From contig JAOADJ010000008.1 in assembly GCA_026417375.1 (NCBI GenBank), forward strand, positions 160,640-205,965: DNA of 45,326 bases. The letters run 5' to 3'. Under the pieces are notes generated by a model, which saw only the letters and a program-made list of their open reading frames with translations, did no database searches and was not told the DNA's origin. Below are positions 1-8,739 of this stretch, one piece after another. The first letter of the stretch is position 1; each line of letters opens with the position of its first letter. Source of the stretch: Melioribacteraceae bacterium. Lineage in GTDB: Bacteria > Bacteroidota > Ignavibacteria > Ignavibacteriales > Melioribacteraceae. The position numbers and the translations under genes were made by a program.

Positions 1-1581
1 ATTTCTTCCTTGCACGATCCATTTTTAATGGATGGAATGCACGATGCAACCGACCGTGTTATAAAAGCATTAACGGATAATCAAAAAATTTGTGTATATG
101 GAGATTATGATGTTGATGGCACCTGTTCCGCTTCTTTAATGTATCTATTCTTGAAAGAACTTGGTGCTAATGTCGAAACTTATATTCCTAATAGATTAAC
201 CGAAGGTTATGGTATTTCAATTCAAAGTATTGATTTACTAAAAGAAAAAAATATTGATTTAATTATTTCTGTCGATTGTGGCATAACTGCAGTTGAAGAA
301 ATTGATCATGCGAATACTTTAGGAATTGATACCATTGTTTGCGATCATCATAAACCAAAAGATATTTTACCAAATGCTTATGCAATTTTAGATCCTATTA
401 AACCTGGTTGTAATTATCCTTTCAAACATTTGTCGGGTGCAGGTGTTGCATTTAAACTTGCTTCTGCAGTTGCCTCAAGAATTGGTAAAGATTCTCTACC
501 TTTGAAATATTTAGATTTAGTTGCATTAGCGGGGGCTGCCGATATTGTTCCTTTAACTGATGAAAATAGAATTTTAGTTAAAGAAGGATTACAATTAATT
601 AATACAAATCCTCGCCCCGGAATTGCAGCATTAATTCGATCAGCAAGAATGGAACCCGGAAATTTAACAGCTGGTCAGGTTGTTTTTACAATTGCTCCTC
701 GTGTTAATGCTGTTGGTAGATTGGGTGATGCAAATCGTGCGGTTGAATTATTTACAACAGATGATCCAAACAAAGCAGTTGAACTTGCAAGAATTCTTGA
801 AGAAGAAAATTCAGAAAGAAGAAAAATTGATGAGATGACATTTTCTCATGCTACAAGCTTACTTGAAGAAACCATTGATTTAGATAATGATCTTGCTATT
901 ATTCTTCATTATGAAGATTGGCACCCTGGTGTAATTGGAATAGTTGCTTCGCGTATGGTAGAAAAATACCATCGCCCAACTATTATGTTGACAACAATTG
1001 ATGGTGTTGCAAAAGGTTCAGCTAGAAGTATTCCCGGTTTTAATATTTATGAGGCTCTCCAAAATTGTGAAGAATTTTTAGTTCAATTTGGTGGACATGA
1101 AGCTGCTGCTGGTTTAGCAATTGAAGTGGATAAATTACATGACTTTAAGAAAAAATTTAATGACGTTTTAAAATCTTGTTTAAAAGAAGAACATATACTC
1201 CAAGAAATTGCAATAGATGCAAAAATTAATCTGTCAGAAATTTCACCGAAGTTTATTAGAATATTAGATCAATTTGCTCCTTTCGGTCCCGGTAACATGC
1301 GTCCAACATTTTTAAGTGAAAATGTTTCTTTGGTTCAAACCCCAAGATTAGTTGGATCAAATCATTTAGTTACAAGCTTCAAACAAAATGGTCATGAAAA
1401 AATTTTAGATGCAATTGGTTTTAATCTTGGTTATTTTGTATCTAAAATTGACAAAGACAACAATCTGGTTGATATAGTTTATACAATTGAATCAATAACA
1501 AAAGATGGAAAACAATATCCACAAATTAGAATCAGAGACTTACGTATAAAAGACAAAAATGGAAATTACATAGAGGCTTAA
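1..1581 (+). CDS. recJ: Single-stranded-DNA-specific exonuclease RecJ, 5' end outside the window
   Basis: 5'-3' single-strand DNA exonuclease of recombination and mismatch repair, cytoplasmic. The reading frame is open from base 1, so the N-terminus (roughly 40-50 residues by family length) lies upstream; no start can be chosen here. The DHH phosphoesterase motifs appear in order: DYDVDG near the start, then SVDCG, CDHHKP and LSGAGVAFK. The DHHA1 part follows with HPGVIGIVASR and FGGHEAAAG, and a C-terminal OB-like region closes the protein. All metal-binding Asp/His motifs are intact. It ends with TAA one base before yebC, so recJ, yebC and ruvC probably form one DNA-repair transcript. Confidence 0.95.
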   Translation: MSSLHDPFLMDGMHDATDRVIKALTDNQKICVYGDYDVDGTCSASLMYLFLKELGANVETYIPNRLTEGYGISIQSIDLLKEKNIDLIISVDCGITAVEEIDHANTLGIDTIVCDHHKPKDILPNAYAILDPIKPGCNYPFKHLSGAGVAFKLASAVASRIGKDSLPLKYLDLVALAGAADIVPLTDENRILVKEGLQLINTNPRPGIAALIRSARMEPGNLTAGQVVFTIAPRVNAVGRLGDANRAVELFTTDDPNKAVELARILEEENSERRKIDEMTFSHATSLLEETIDLDNDLAIILHYEDWHPGVIGIVASRMVEKYHRPTIMLTTIDGVAKGSARSIPGFNIYEALQNCEEFLVQFGGHEAAAGLAIEVDKLHDFKKKFNDVLKSCLKEEHILQEIAIDAKINLSEISPKFIRILDQFAPFGPGNMRPTFLSENVSLVQTPRLVGSNHLVTSFKQNGHEKILDAIGFNLGYFVSKIDKDNNLVDIVYTIESITKDGKQYPQIRIRDLRIKDKNGNYIEA

Positions 1582-1582
1582 T

Positions 1583-2308
1583 ATGTCGGGTCATAATAAG
1601 TGGTCAACCATCAAAAGAAAAAAAGCAGTTCTTGATGCAAAGAAAGGGAAAATATTTTCACGTATAATTAAAGAAATAATGATTGCTGTAAAACAAGGAG
1701 GAGCCGATCCTGAGGGAAACGCAAGATTAAGATTGGCTATTGATAATGCTAAATCTGCAAACATGCCCGCAGAAAATATTGAACGTGCAATTAAAAAAGC
1801 TTCCGGAGAATTAGAGGGGCAGCAGCTTTATGAAGTAGTTTATGAAGGTTACGGTCCCGGTGGTGCAGCAATTATTGTTGAAGCAGCAACTGACAATAAA
1901 AACAGAACTCTTCAGGAAATCAGACATTTATTTACAAAATATGGTGGTACTCTCGGCGAAAGCAAATCTGTTTCTTGGATGTTTGAACATAAAGGAGTAA
2001 TCACAATTAAACGAGATGGAAAAAGTGAAGATGAAATGATGGAAATAATTTTAGATGTTGGTGCTGATGATTTAATTACAGATGAAGAAATATTTCAGGT
2101 AAAAACTTCTGTTGAAGATTTTGAGCATGTTCGTCGTGCATTAGTTGATAAAAAATTACAAATCGAAAATGCTTCTCTTCAGTGGATTGCAAAAACAAAT
2201 CATGAATTAAAAAAAGAAGATGTTGAAAAATTCGAAAAACTAATGGATGCAATTGAAGATTGCGATGATGTTCAAAATGTTTATACAAATGCATATTATA
2301 AAGATTAA
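1583..2308 (+). CDS. yebC: YebC/PmpR/TACO1-family protein
   Basis: Member of the YebC family, described in different bacteria as a DNA-binding regulator and, for relatives, as a factor aiding translation of proline stretches. The opening MSGHNKWSTIKRKK and the following DAKKGKIFSRIIKEI are family hallmarks; YEGYGPGGAAIIVEAATDN in the middle and a C-terminal ferredoxin-like domain ending NVYTNAYYKD are also typical. Its 241 residues match the usual length. It starts one base after recJ stops and ends two bases before ruvC, the common yebC-ruvC arrangement. No membrane segments are visible. Confidence 0.95.
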   Translation: MSGHNKWSTIKRKKAVLDAKKGKIFSRIIKEIMIAVKQGGADPEGNARLRLAIDNAKSANMPAENIERAIKKASGELEGQQLYEVVYEGYGPGGAAIIVEAATDNKNRTLQEIRHLFTKYGGTLGESKSVSWMFEHKGVITIKRDGKSEDEMMEIILDVGADDLITDEEIFQVKTSVEDFEHVRRALVDKKLQIENASLQWIAKTNHELKKEDVEKFEKLMDAIEDCDDVQNVYTNAYYKD

Positions 2309-2310
2309 AG

Positions 2311-2850
2311 ATGAGAATAATAGGAATTGATCCGGGGACATTATTTACAGGTTATGGAATAATTGATTTTGATAATAATGAAATTATACACGTTGTATCC
2401 GGTGTAATAAAAATTGAAGCCTTTAAAGAACAATCAAAGAGATTAGAAGTAATTTACTCTGAAATAAATTCAATTATAAAAAAATACAAACCGCAAGAGT
2501 TCGCTTTAGAAACAGCATTTTATGGAAAAAATGTTCAATCAACTTTGAAGATTGGTTATGCTCGCGGTGTTTCGATGTTGGTTGCTATTCATAATAATTT
2601 ACCCATAAAAGAATATTCACCAAGAGAAATTAAAAAAGCGGTTGTTGGAAATGGTGCTGCTTCGAAAAATCAAGTTCAGTATATGGTTAAAAAACTTCTC
2701 TGTTTAAATAATTCAAAAAAAATTAAGTTTGACGAAACCGATGCGCTTGCAGTTGCTGTTTGTCATGCTTTTAAAATTACTTCGCCAAATAAAAGAAGTA
2801 AATCCTGGAAAGAATTTTTAACAGATAATCCTGATAAAATATTAGAATAA
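2311..2850 (+). CDS. ruvC: Crossover junction endodeoxyribonuclease RuvC
   Basis: Holliday-junction resolvase that cuts four-way junctions together with RuvAB. The RNase H-like fold is shown by the N-terminal GIDPGTLFTGYG (first catalytic Asp), the second acidic residue in FALETAFYGKN, and the C-terminal FDETDALAVAVCHAF with the last catalytic Asp pair. The length of 179 residues is normal. It sits two bases after yebC. ruvA and ruvB are not in this window. A strong hairpin follows directly after the stop codon and probably ends the transcript. Confidence 0.96.
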   Translation: MRIIGIDPGTLFTGYGIIDFDNNEIIHVVSGVIKIEAFKEQSKRLEVIYSEINSIIKKYKPQEFALETAFYGKNVQSTLKIGYARGVSMLVAIHNNLPIKEYSPREIKKAVVGNGAASKNQVQYMVKKLLCLNNSKKIKFDETDALAVAVCHAFKITSPNKRSKSWKEFLTDNPDKILE

Positions 2851-2883
2851 AAATAATGGGCGTTATCAAAACGCCCATTATTT
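2851..2883. terminator. Bidirectional hairpin terminator between ruvC and the convergent gene
   Basis: A perfect 14-bp inverted repeat (arms 2851-2864 and 2870-2883, loop of 5 bases) has a GGGCG/CGCCC core flanked by A runs on one side and T runs on the other. It lies between the ruvC stop and the stop of the leftward gene at 2891, so it can act for both strands. Confidence 0.85.
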
Positions 2884-2890
2884 AAGTTAT

Positions 2891-3583
2891 TTATTTCTTC
2901 TTTTCATTTTTTGATTCTTTTTTCTCAATCTTTTTTTCTACAACTTTATCATCTTCTTCTTCAAAATCAAAATTTTTGTAATACATTTTTCTTGGTGCTT
3001 TGTGAATCATTACATCGTCTCCACAACAATTACAACAGCATTTACTTCTTCCATGATTCATTCTTTTATTAAAAAACATATAGTCATCATCTTCTTTTTC
3101 TTTTTTAATTATGACATTTACTTTAGCATCTTTTTCGTTTTCTTCTAAAAACTTTTCTGCATCTTTTCCTTCATAAATTTTTGTTTCTTCTTTTCCATCT
3201 TTTATAGTAGTAACAGTTACTTTTTTTATATCATCTTTTACTTCAACTTTTATTTTCTTTTTTTCTTTTGAATCAACATCAATTTGTTCAGTTTCATCTT
3301 CGTTATCCTTAAATATCATCATCTTTCTTTTTGGTATTTGAAAATTTTCATCAAAATTTTCAATCCACAAAAATGGTTTTGCCGTTTTAATTATTCTTTC
3401 AGCTTCATTACCTTCAAACACAACATCTTTTCCATCAACCTTTACAGTAACTTTTTCAACTTTTCCCTTTAAACTTTTTACTTTTTCTTTGAATGAATTA
3501 TTTTCTTGAGCGAATAATGAAATACTCGTTAAAAATAAAATCAAAAGAACAAAAAGCTTAGTTTTAATTTTTTGTGTCTCCAT
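2891..3583 (-). CDS. Exported Lys/Glu-rich protein with a cysteine cluster, function unknown
   Basis: I do not recognise this 230-residue protein. An N-terminal signal peptide is clear (basic start, hydrophobic run, then LFAQ as a probable cleavage site near residue 25), so it should be exported. The mature part is very rich in Lys, Glu and Asp. It contains two similar beta-like segments: one around residues 40-60 with VTVKVDGKDVVFEGNEAERI, and one around 120-145 with VTVTTIKDGKEETKIYEGKD, suggesting an internal duplication. Near residue 180 comes the cluster CCCNCCG, flanked by His and Met (FFNKRMNHGRSK), which could bind metal. An AGGAGAAAT-like ribosome site precedes the ATG. Confidence 0.8.
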   Translation of the reverse strand: METQKIKTKLFVLLILFLTSISLFAQENNSFKEKVKSLKGKVEKVTVKVDGKDVVFEGNEAERIIKTAKPFLWIENFDENFQIPKRKMMIFKDNEDETEQIDVDSKEKKKIKVEVKDDIKKVTVTTIKDGKEETKIYEGKDAEKFLEENEKDAKVNVIIKKEKEDDDYMFFNKRMNHGRSKCCCNCCGDDVMIHKAPRKMYYKNFDFEEEDDKVVEKKIEKKESKNEKKK

Positions 3584-3712
3584 TCTATTTCTCCTGTTGA
3601 ATTAGGTTTTTTGCACAACTTGTTTGTAACAAATGTTCCGAGTTTTATTTAAAATAAAATCTCATTTATATTTAGATTAGCAATTGAAAAACTGAACAAT
3701 AAAGAGGTAAAA

Positions 3713-3931
3713 ATGATTTCGAAGGAATTACTTGAAATTCTTTGCTGTCCCGAATCAAAAGCAGATTTGGTTTTAGATGGTGATTTTCTTGTTTCTGTTG
3801 ACAGCAAAACTCGTCGCCGTTATAAAATTGAAAATGATATACCAATAATGTTGATTGAAGAATCCGAACAACTTGATTATGATACATGGAAAGAAATTAT
3901 GATTCGTCACAATGTTAAGATTGAAGAATGA
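3713..3931 (+). CDS. Trm112-family small protein
   Basis: A 72-residue protein of the Trm112/YcaR family, small zinc-ribbon-like proteins; the eukaryotic member activates methyltransferases, while bacterial roles are poorly known. The start MISKELLEILCCPESKADL and RRYKIENDIPIMLIEE are characteristic. The second Cys pair expected of a full zinc site is absent, as in many bacterial members. AGAGG lies at a good distance before the ATG. The stop overlaps the start of the next gene (ATGA at 3928), which indicates translational coupling with the flavoprotein. Confidence 0.85.
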   Translation: MISKELLEILCCPESKADLVLDGDFLVSVDSKTRRRYKIENDIPIMLIEESEQLDYDTWKEIMIRHNVKIEE

Positions 3932-5397
3932 TTATCAAAACAAAAAAAGATGAATTTCAAAATTATTTAACTGATGCATCAAATTATAAAGGTGATGCTG
4001 ATTCGGTTTACATTCCTAAAAATGAAACTGAATTAATTGAATTATTAAAAAAATTCAATGAAGAAAAAATAAAAGTAACTATTTCCGGAAATGGAACTGG
4101 ATTAACCGGGGCAAGAGTTCCTGAAAGTGGAATTGTAATTTCAACTGAAAAATTAAATAAGATTCTTGAACTCAACAAAGAAGAAAAATTTGTAATTGTT
4201 CAGCCTGCTGTAATTCTAAGTGATTTACAATCATACGTTGAAGAAAAAAATCTTTTTTATCCACCCGATCCAACTGAAAGAAATTGCTTTGTTGGATCAA
4301 CCGTTGCAACAAATTCATCCGGAGCAAGAACTTTTAAATATGGACCAACAAGAAATTATGTTCTTGCATTAAAAGTTATTTTGACCAATGGAGAAACAAT
4401 ATATATTGAGCGTGGTAAACAAAAAGCCGTAGGATATTTTGCTTCATTAGAAACTCAAAACAAAAAAAATATTTCTTTTGAAATACCAAAATTCGAAATG
4501 CCTGAAACTAAAAATGCTTCTGGTTATTACTGCAAAGAAAATATGGATTTGATAGATTTGTTTATAGGTTCAGAAGGCACACTTGGAATAATTACCGAAA
4601 TAAAATTTAAATTAATTGATTATAATGAAAATATATTATCTGCAATTGCTTTTTTTGAAAACGAAAATGATGCTTTTAATTTTTCTCAGGAAGCAAGAAA
4701 ACTCTCTTTTGATAATACATCAAAAATTGATGCACGTGGTTTAGAATTTTTTGACCACAGGACATTAAACTATTTGAGAAACGATTATTCTTCCATTCCA
4801 AATAATACTTGTGCAATTTGGTTCGAACAAGAAATAGAAAATAATGAAGATGAAATAATTGACTGTTGGATGAAATTAATTTTAAAACATAATTCAAACC
4901 CAGAAACAGTTTGGTTGGCGGTTGATAAAAAAGAACAGGAAAAATTTAAAGATTTCCGCCATGCAATTGCCTGGAAGGTTAACGAAATTGTTGCTCAAAG
5001 AAATTTAAGAAAAGTTGGAACTGATATTGCTATTCCGGATGAACATTTTGTTGTCTTTTATAAATGGATGAAAAACTTAGTTGAAGAAAATAAAATTGAT
5101 TATGTTGTTTATGGTCATATTGGTAATAATCATCCACACTTAAATATGATTCCCAAAAACGAAAACGAGTTTCACCTTTGCCAGAAATTATATTTTGAAA
5201 TTTGTAAAGAAGCTGTTAAATATAAAGGAACCGTTTCGGCTGAACATGGAATTGGAAAAACAAAAAGAGATTATTTATTAATGATGTATGGCGAACATGT
5301 TATTAAAGAAATGGCAAAATTAAAATTGGTTTTTGATCCGAATAAAATTTTAAATATCGGAAACATTTTTGATGAAAAATATCTCGAACAATTATGA
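3928..5397 (+). CDS. FAD-linked oxidoreductase of the GlcD/D-lactate dehydrogenase type
   Basis: A 489-residue flavoprotein that probably oxidises a 2-hydroxy acid such as glycolate or D-lactate; the exact substrate cannot be read from the sequence. The N-terminal half is a PCMH-type FAD-binding domain: SGNGTGLTGARVP, PPDPTERNCFVGSTVATNSS and GSEGTLGIITEIKFKL. The C-terminal FAD-oxidase domain includes VVYGHIGNNHPHLN and GTVSAEHGIGKTKRDYL, with the catalytic-type His residues. No Fe-S (GlcF-like) domain is fused and no glcE/glcF gene is adjacent. It overlaps both neighbours by ATGA (3928 and 5394), so the three genes look like one translational unit. Confidence 0.9.
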   Translation: MIIKTKKDEFQNYLTDASNYKGDADSVYIPKNETELIELLKKFNEEKIKVTISGNGTGLTGARVPESGIVISTEKLNKILELNKEEKFVIVQPAVILSDLQSYVEEKNLFYPPDPTERNCFVGSTVATNSSGARTFKYGPTRNYVLALKVILTNGETIYIERGKQKAVGYFASLETQNKKNISFEIPKFEMPETKNASGYYCKENMDLIDLFIGSEGTLGIITEIKFKLIDYNENILSAIAFFENENDAFNFSQEARKLSFDNTSKIDARGLEFFDHRTLNYLRNDYSSIPNNTCAIWFEQEIENNEDEIIDCWMKLILKHNSNPETVWLAVDKKEQEKFKDFRHAIAWKVNEIVAQRNLRKVGTDIAIPDEHFVVFYKWMKNLVEENKIDYVVYGHIGNNHPHLNMIPKNENEFHLCQKLYFEICKEAVKYKGTVSAEHGIGKTKRDYLLMMYGEHVIKEMAKLKLVFDPNKILNIGNIFDEKYLEQL

Positions 5398-7334
5398 ATT
5401 TTTTTTACATAAATATATTTTTCAATTTATTACCCAACTGTCAATCAAAGCTGTTTCATATTCAAAAAATATTTTTTGTATTCTTTTTTTCTCTTCGCAA
5501 ACATTATTTAATAATATTTTTAATTACATTTTTGTCAACATCAACATTTTCACAAACACAAAATCTTGATAATAAATTTAGACTTGCACAATCATACGAG
5601 TTAGCCGGGCAATTTGAAAAAGCCGAATTAATATATCGGGAACTTTACCAATTACAGCCATTTAACAGTATTTATTTCGAAGCTCTGACAAAATCATTGA
5701 CTTCACAAAAAAAATATGATGAGGCAATTTTTTTAATTGAAGAAAAAATTAAAACTCAACCTTATGATGTTTCCAATTATGGAATGCTTGGTTCAATCTA
5801 TTTTATGAAAGATGATTTAACCAATGCATTTAAAACTTGGGAAAAGGGAATTGCAACAAATCCTAATTCAAATGTTGTTTATAGAGTAATGGCAAATTAT
5901 GCAATTGAAAATCGTGCTTTTGTAAAGGCAATTGATTTTTTAAATCGTGGTAAAAAATTATCTGTTGATAAATATATTTTTTCTCTTGACCTTGCAAATA
6001 TTTATGCAATCAATATGAATTTTGAAAATGCAGCAAATGAATTTTGTGAACTGCTGGTAACAAACCCGGAATTTTTACCGACTGTAAAATCCCGAATTTC
6101 AACTTATATTACCCGTCCTCAGGCTGCCGAGCAAACAATTGTTGCTATTAATAAATTTTTAAAATCAACAAAAAAAATTGAAGTGTTCGATTTATTATCA
6201 ACCATATATCAGCAGGTTGGCGAATATGAAAAAGCTTATGAAATAATTACAAAAATTGAAAATGATTTTAATGGTAATGGCTCAAACTTTTATTTTTTTG
6301 CAATTGAATCATTAAAGGGAAAAAAGTTTGAAGTCGCTTTAAAATCATTTAAAGCTATTTTAGATAAATACAAAAATTCTGGTTACGAAGCTTCAGCAAG
6401 AATCGGTTATTCAAAAACATTAGAAGAAATATTAAACGAAAAAAGTATTTCAAAAGATGAGCAATGGAAACCTATTATTCTTCATCAAAAAAAATTTGAA
6501 GATGAATATATAAATCTGATTCGCTCTTATGAAAAATTTATTGATGACTTTGAAAATAATTCATACACAGCAGAAGCATTTTATAGAATAGCTGAAATTT
6601 ACAATCATCGTTTACTAAACTTAGAAAAAGCCGATAGTCTTTATCATTTCATAGAACTTAAATTCCCCTATTCTAATTTTTCTGTTTTATCTGCAATTAA
6701 TAGAGCTAAAATTTTTATTAAACAAAATAAACTTGAACAAGCCAAATTACTTCTTAATAAAGTTCTTCAAAGTCCTAAAATTGATTACCAAAATATTTCT
6801 GAAGTTAATTTTTTATTAGGGAAAATAAATTTCTGGAAAGGAAATTTTTCCGAAGCAATAAAATTATTTCAGCAAAGCTCACAAAATTTACAAGATGATT
6901 TTACAAACGACTCTTTAGAAAATCTTTTTATAATAAATAGTTCAAAAAAAGATTCTGTAAATCTTTCAAAATATGCAAACGCAGAATTGTTACTTCAACA
7001 AAAAAAAGAAGAAGAGGCAATTATTGAATTTAAAACTTTAAGTAATAACGATAACTTATTTTTAATAAATCAGTTCGCAAATTTTAAACTTGCCGAAATT
7101 TACATATTAAAAAATAATTTTTTAGAAGCTGAAAAAATCCTCGAAAAATTATCAAAAAACAGCGAAAACCCTCTTTTTAGTGAAAAATCGATGTTTTTAC
7201 TCGCTCAAACTCAAAAATATGGTGAAAAAAATTTTGAAAAAGCTAAAAAAACTTATGCTCAAATACTTGAATTTTTCCCAAACTCACTCTATTTTGACCG
7301 TGTAAGAGAAGAATTAAATGCAATTTCTAACTAA
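5394..7334 (+). CDS. TPR-repeat protein with N-terminal signal/anchor
   Basis: A 646-residue protein built largely of tetratricopeptide-like helical repeats, for example [20 protein letters not shown] near residue 65 and repeated A/Y/F spacing onward to the C-terminus. Such proteins usually scaffold protein complexes; no enzymatic motif is seen. The hydrophobic stretch around residues 35-53 ending in TFSQ resembles a signal peptide, but about 30 residues precede it, which is long. No better start codon lies between, and the ATG overlaps the upstream stop (ATGA), so I keep it. It is 11 bases upstream of clpX and may be cotranscribed with it. Confidence 0.8.
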   Translation: MNFFYINIFFNLLPNCQSKLFHIQKIFFVFFFSLRKHYLIIFLITFLSTSTFSQTQNLDNKFRLAQSYELAGQFEKAELIYRELYQLQPFNSIYFEALTKSLTSQKKYDEAIFLIEEKIKTQPYDVSNYGMLGSIYFMKDDLTNAFKTWEKGIATNPNSNVVYRVMANYAIENRAFVKAIDFLNRGKKLSVDKYIFSLDLANIYAINMNFENAANEFCELLVTNPEFLPTVKSRISTYITRPQAAEQTIVAINKFLKSTKKIEVFDLLSTIYQQVGEYEKAYEIITKIENDFNGNGSNFYFFAIESLKGKKFEVALKSFKAILDKYKNSGYEASARIGYSKTLEEILNEKSISKDEQWKPIILHQKKFEDEYINLIRSYEKFIDDFENNSYTAEAFYRIAEIYNHRLLNLEKADSLYHFIELKFPYSNFSVLSAINRAKIFIKQNKLEQAKLLLNKVLQSPKIDYQNISEVNFLLGKINFWKGNFSEAIKLFQQSSQNLQDDFTNDSLENLFIINSSKKDSVNLSKYANAELLLQQKKEEEAIIEFKTLSNNDNLFLINQFANFKLAEIYILKNNFLEAEKILEKLSKNSENPLFSEKSMFLLAQTQKYGEKNFEKAKKTYAQILEFFPNSLYFDRVREELNAISN

Positions 7335-7345
7335 TATGGAAAAAA

Positions 7346-8599
7346 ATGAAAGAAACCAGAGAACCTCGAAGTGTTAAATGTTCATTCTGCGGACGAGATG
7401 GAAGTGAAGTTTCATCAATGGTTGCAGGACCTGATGTTTATATTTGTGACATTTGTATTAAAACAAGTGTTGATATATTAAAAAGCAACATAACTCATCA
7501 CACAAAAAAAGATCATATTGCGCCAGCTTTAACTCCCGATATGATTAAAGCAAATCTGGACGATTATGTAATTGACCAGGATTTAGCAAAAAAAATTCTT
7601 GCTGTTGCTGTTTATAATCATTATAAAAGAATAAATGCAACAAATTCCCTTTTTGAAGTTGATGATGTTGAAATAGAAAAAAGCAATATTTTATTAATTG
7701 GTCCAACTGGTGTTGGCAAAACATTATTAGCCCAAACTTTAGCTAGAATTTTAGATGTCCCTTTTGCAATTGCAGATGCAACAACATTAACAGAAGCTGG
7801 TTATGTTGGAGATGACGTTGAAACAGTTTTAGTACGTTTACTTCAGGCAGCTGATTATAACCTGGAAAAAGCACAAAAAGGAATTGTTTACATAGATGAA
7901 ATTGATAAAATTGCCCGCAAAAGCGAAAGCGTTTCAATTACCCGCGATGTATCCGGCGAAGGTGTACAACAAGCTTTATTAAAAATTCTTGAAGGTACTA
8001 TTGCCGGCGTTCCTCCACGTGGCGGAAGAAAACACCCTGAACAAAGTTTAATAAATGTTAATACTAAAAATATTTTGTTCATTTGTGGCGGTGCCTTTGA
8101 TGGAATTGAAAATATTATTGCAAGCAGAATAAACAGAAATCCTATTGGATTCGATACAAATGTAAAATCTTCAAATGAAATTGAAAGAGACAATTTAATA
8201 CAAAAAGTTCAACCAGAAGATTTAGTTAAATATGGATTAATTCCGGAATTAGTTGGAAGACTTCCAATCATTGCACCACTTTCATCATTAAATGCCAAAG
8301 CAATGAAAAATATTTTAACTGAACCTAAAAACGCATTAGTAAAACAATATAAAAAACTTTTTGCTCTTGAGGGCGTTGAATTAGAATTTGATGAAAAAGC
8401 TCTTGATGAAATAGTAAAAAAAGCGATGGAAAGAAAAACAGGTGCCCGTGCTTTACGTTCTATTGTTGAAGGAATTCTACTTGATATTATGTATGAACTA
8501 CCAACTAAAGAAAATATTGACAAATGTTTAATAACTAAAGATGTCGTTTCGAAAAACGAAAAGCCTCTTTATATAGAAAGCGACAGAAAAATTGCTTAA
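7346..8599 (+). CDS. clpX: ATP-dependent Clp protease ATP-binding subunit ClpX
   Basis: AAA+ unfoldase that feeds proteins to ClpP. The N-terminal zinc-binding domain has Cys12, Cys15, Cys34 and Cys37. The Walker A motif GPTGVGKT is at residues 119-126, the pore-loop motif GYVGDD follows, and Walker B VYIDEID is at 181-187. The RGGRKHPEQ loop, the NPIGFD tripeptide loop (IGF, which docks on ClpP), [11 protein letters not shown] and the sensor-2 motif [11 protein letters not shown] are all present. The 417 residues match the family. The upstream ATG at 7335 is in another frame and soon stops. clpP is not in the window, an unusual separation since clpP and clpX are often adjacent. Confidence 0.97.
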   Translation: MKETREPRSVKCSFCGRDGSEVSSMVAGPDVYICDICIKTSVDILKSNITHHTKKDHIAPALTPDMIKANLDDYVIDQDLAKKILAVAVYNHYKRINATNSLFEVDDVEIEKSNILLIGPTGVGKTLLAQTLARILDVPFAIADATTLTEAGYVGDDVETVLVRLLQAADYNLEKAQKGIVYIDEIDKIARKSESVSITRDVSGEGVQQALLKILEGTIAGVPPRGGRKHPEQSLINVNTKNILFICGGAFDGIENIIASRINRNPIGFDTNVKSSNEIERDNLIQKVQPEDLVKYGLIPELVGRLPIIAPLSSLNAKAMKNILTEPKNALVKQYKKLFALEGVELEFDEKALDEIVKKAMERKTGARALRSIVEGILLDIMYELPTKENIDKCLITKDVVSKNEKPLYIESDRKIA

Positions 8600-8622
8600 T
8601 TATTTTTTTTACATTTAAAAGT

Positions 8623-8655
8623 AGTGTCACTCTTTTTTTCTTAAAGGGTGACATT
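8623..8655 (+). terminator. Probable terminator of clpX
   Basis: Inverted repeat with arms TGTCACTCTTT (8625-8635) and AAAGGGTGACA (8643-8653), 11 pairs including one G-T wobble, 7-base loop, then a T-rich tail. It lies 25 bases after the clpX stop and before the next gene's start. Confidence 0.65.
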
Positions 8656-8739
8656 CTTATTTTAATAAATAGTGCCTCAACATTTTGAATTTATTAACGA
8701 TAATAGATTAGAAAAATTATATAAAAATGAACCAATTAA

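Noticed and set aside
5369-5569. Short open frame overlapping the flavoprotein end
   Set aside because: Runs across the end of one gene and the start of the next in another frame, with no independent support.
7888-8193. Open frame antisense to clpX
   Set aside because: Lies wholly inside a strongly conserved gene, has no family resemblance and only mirrors its codon pattern; the same holds for 8209-8523.
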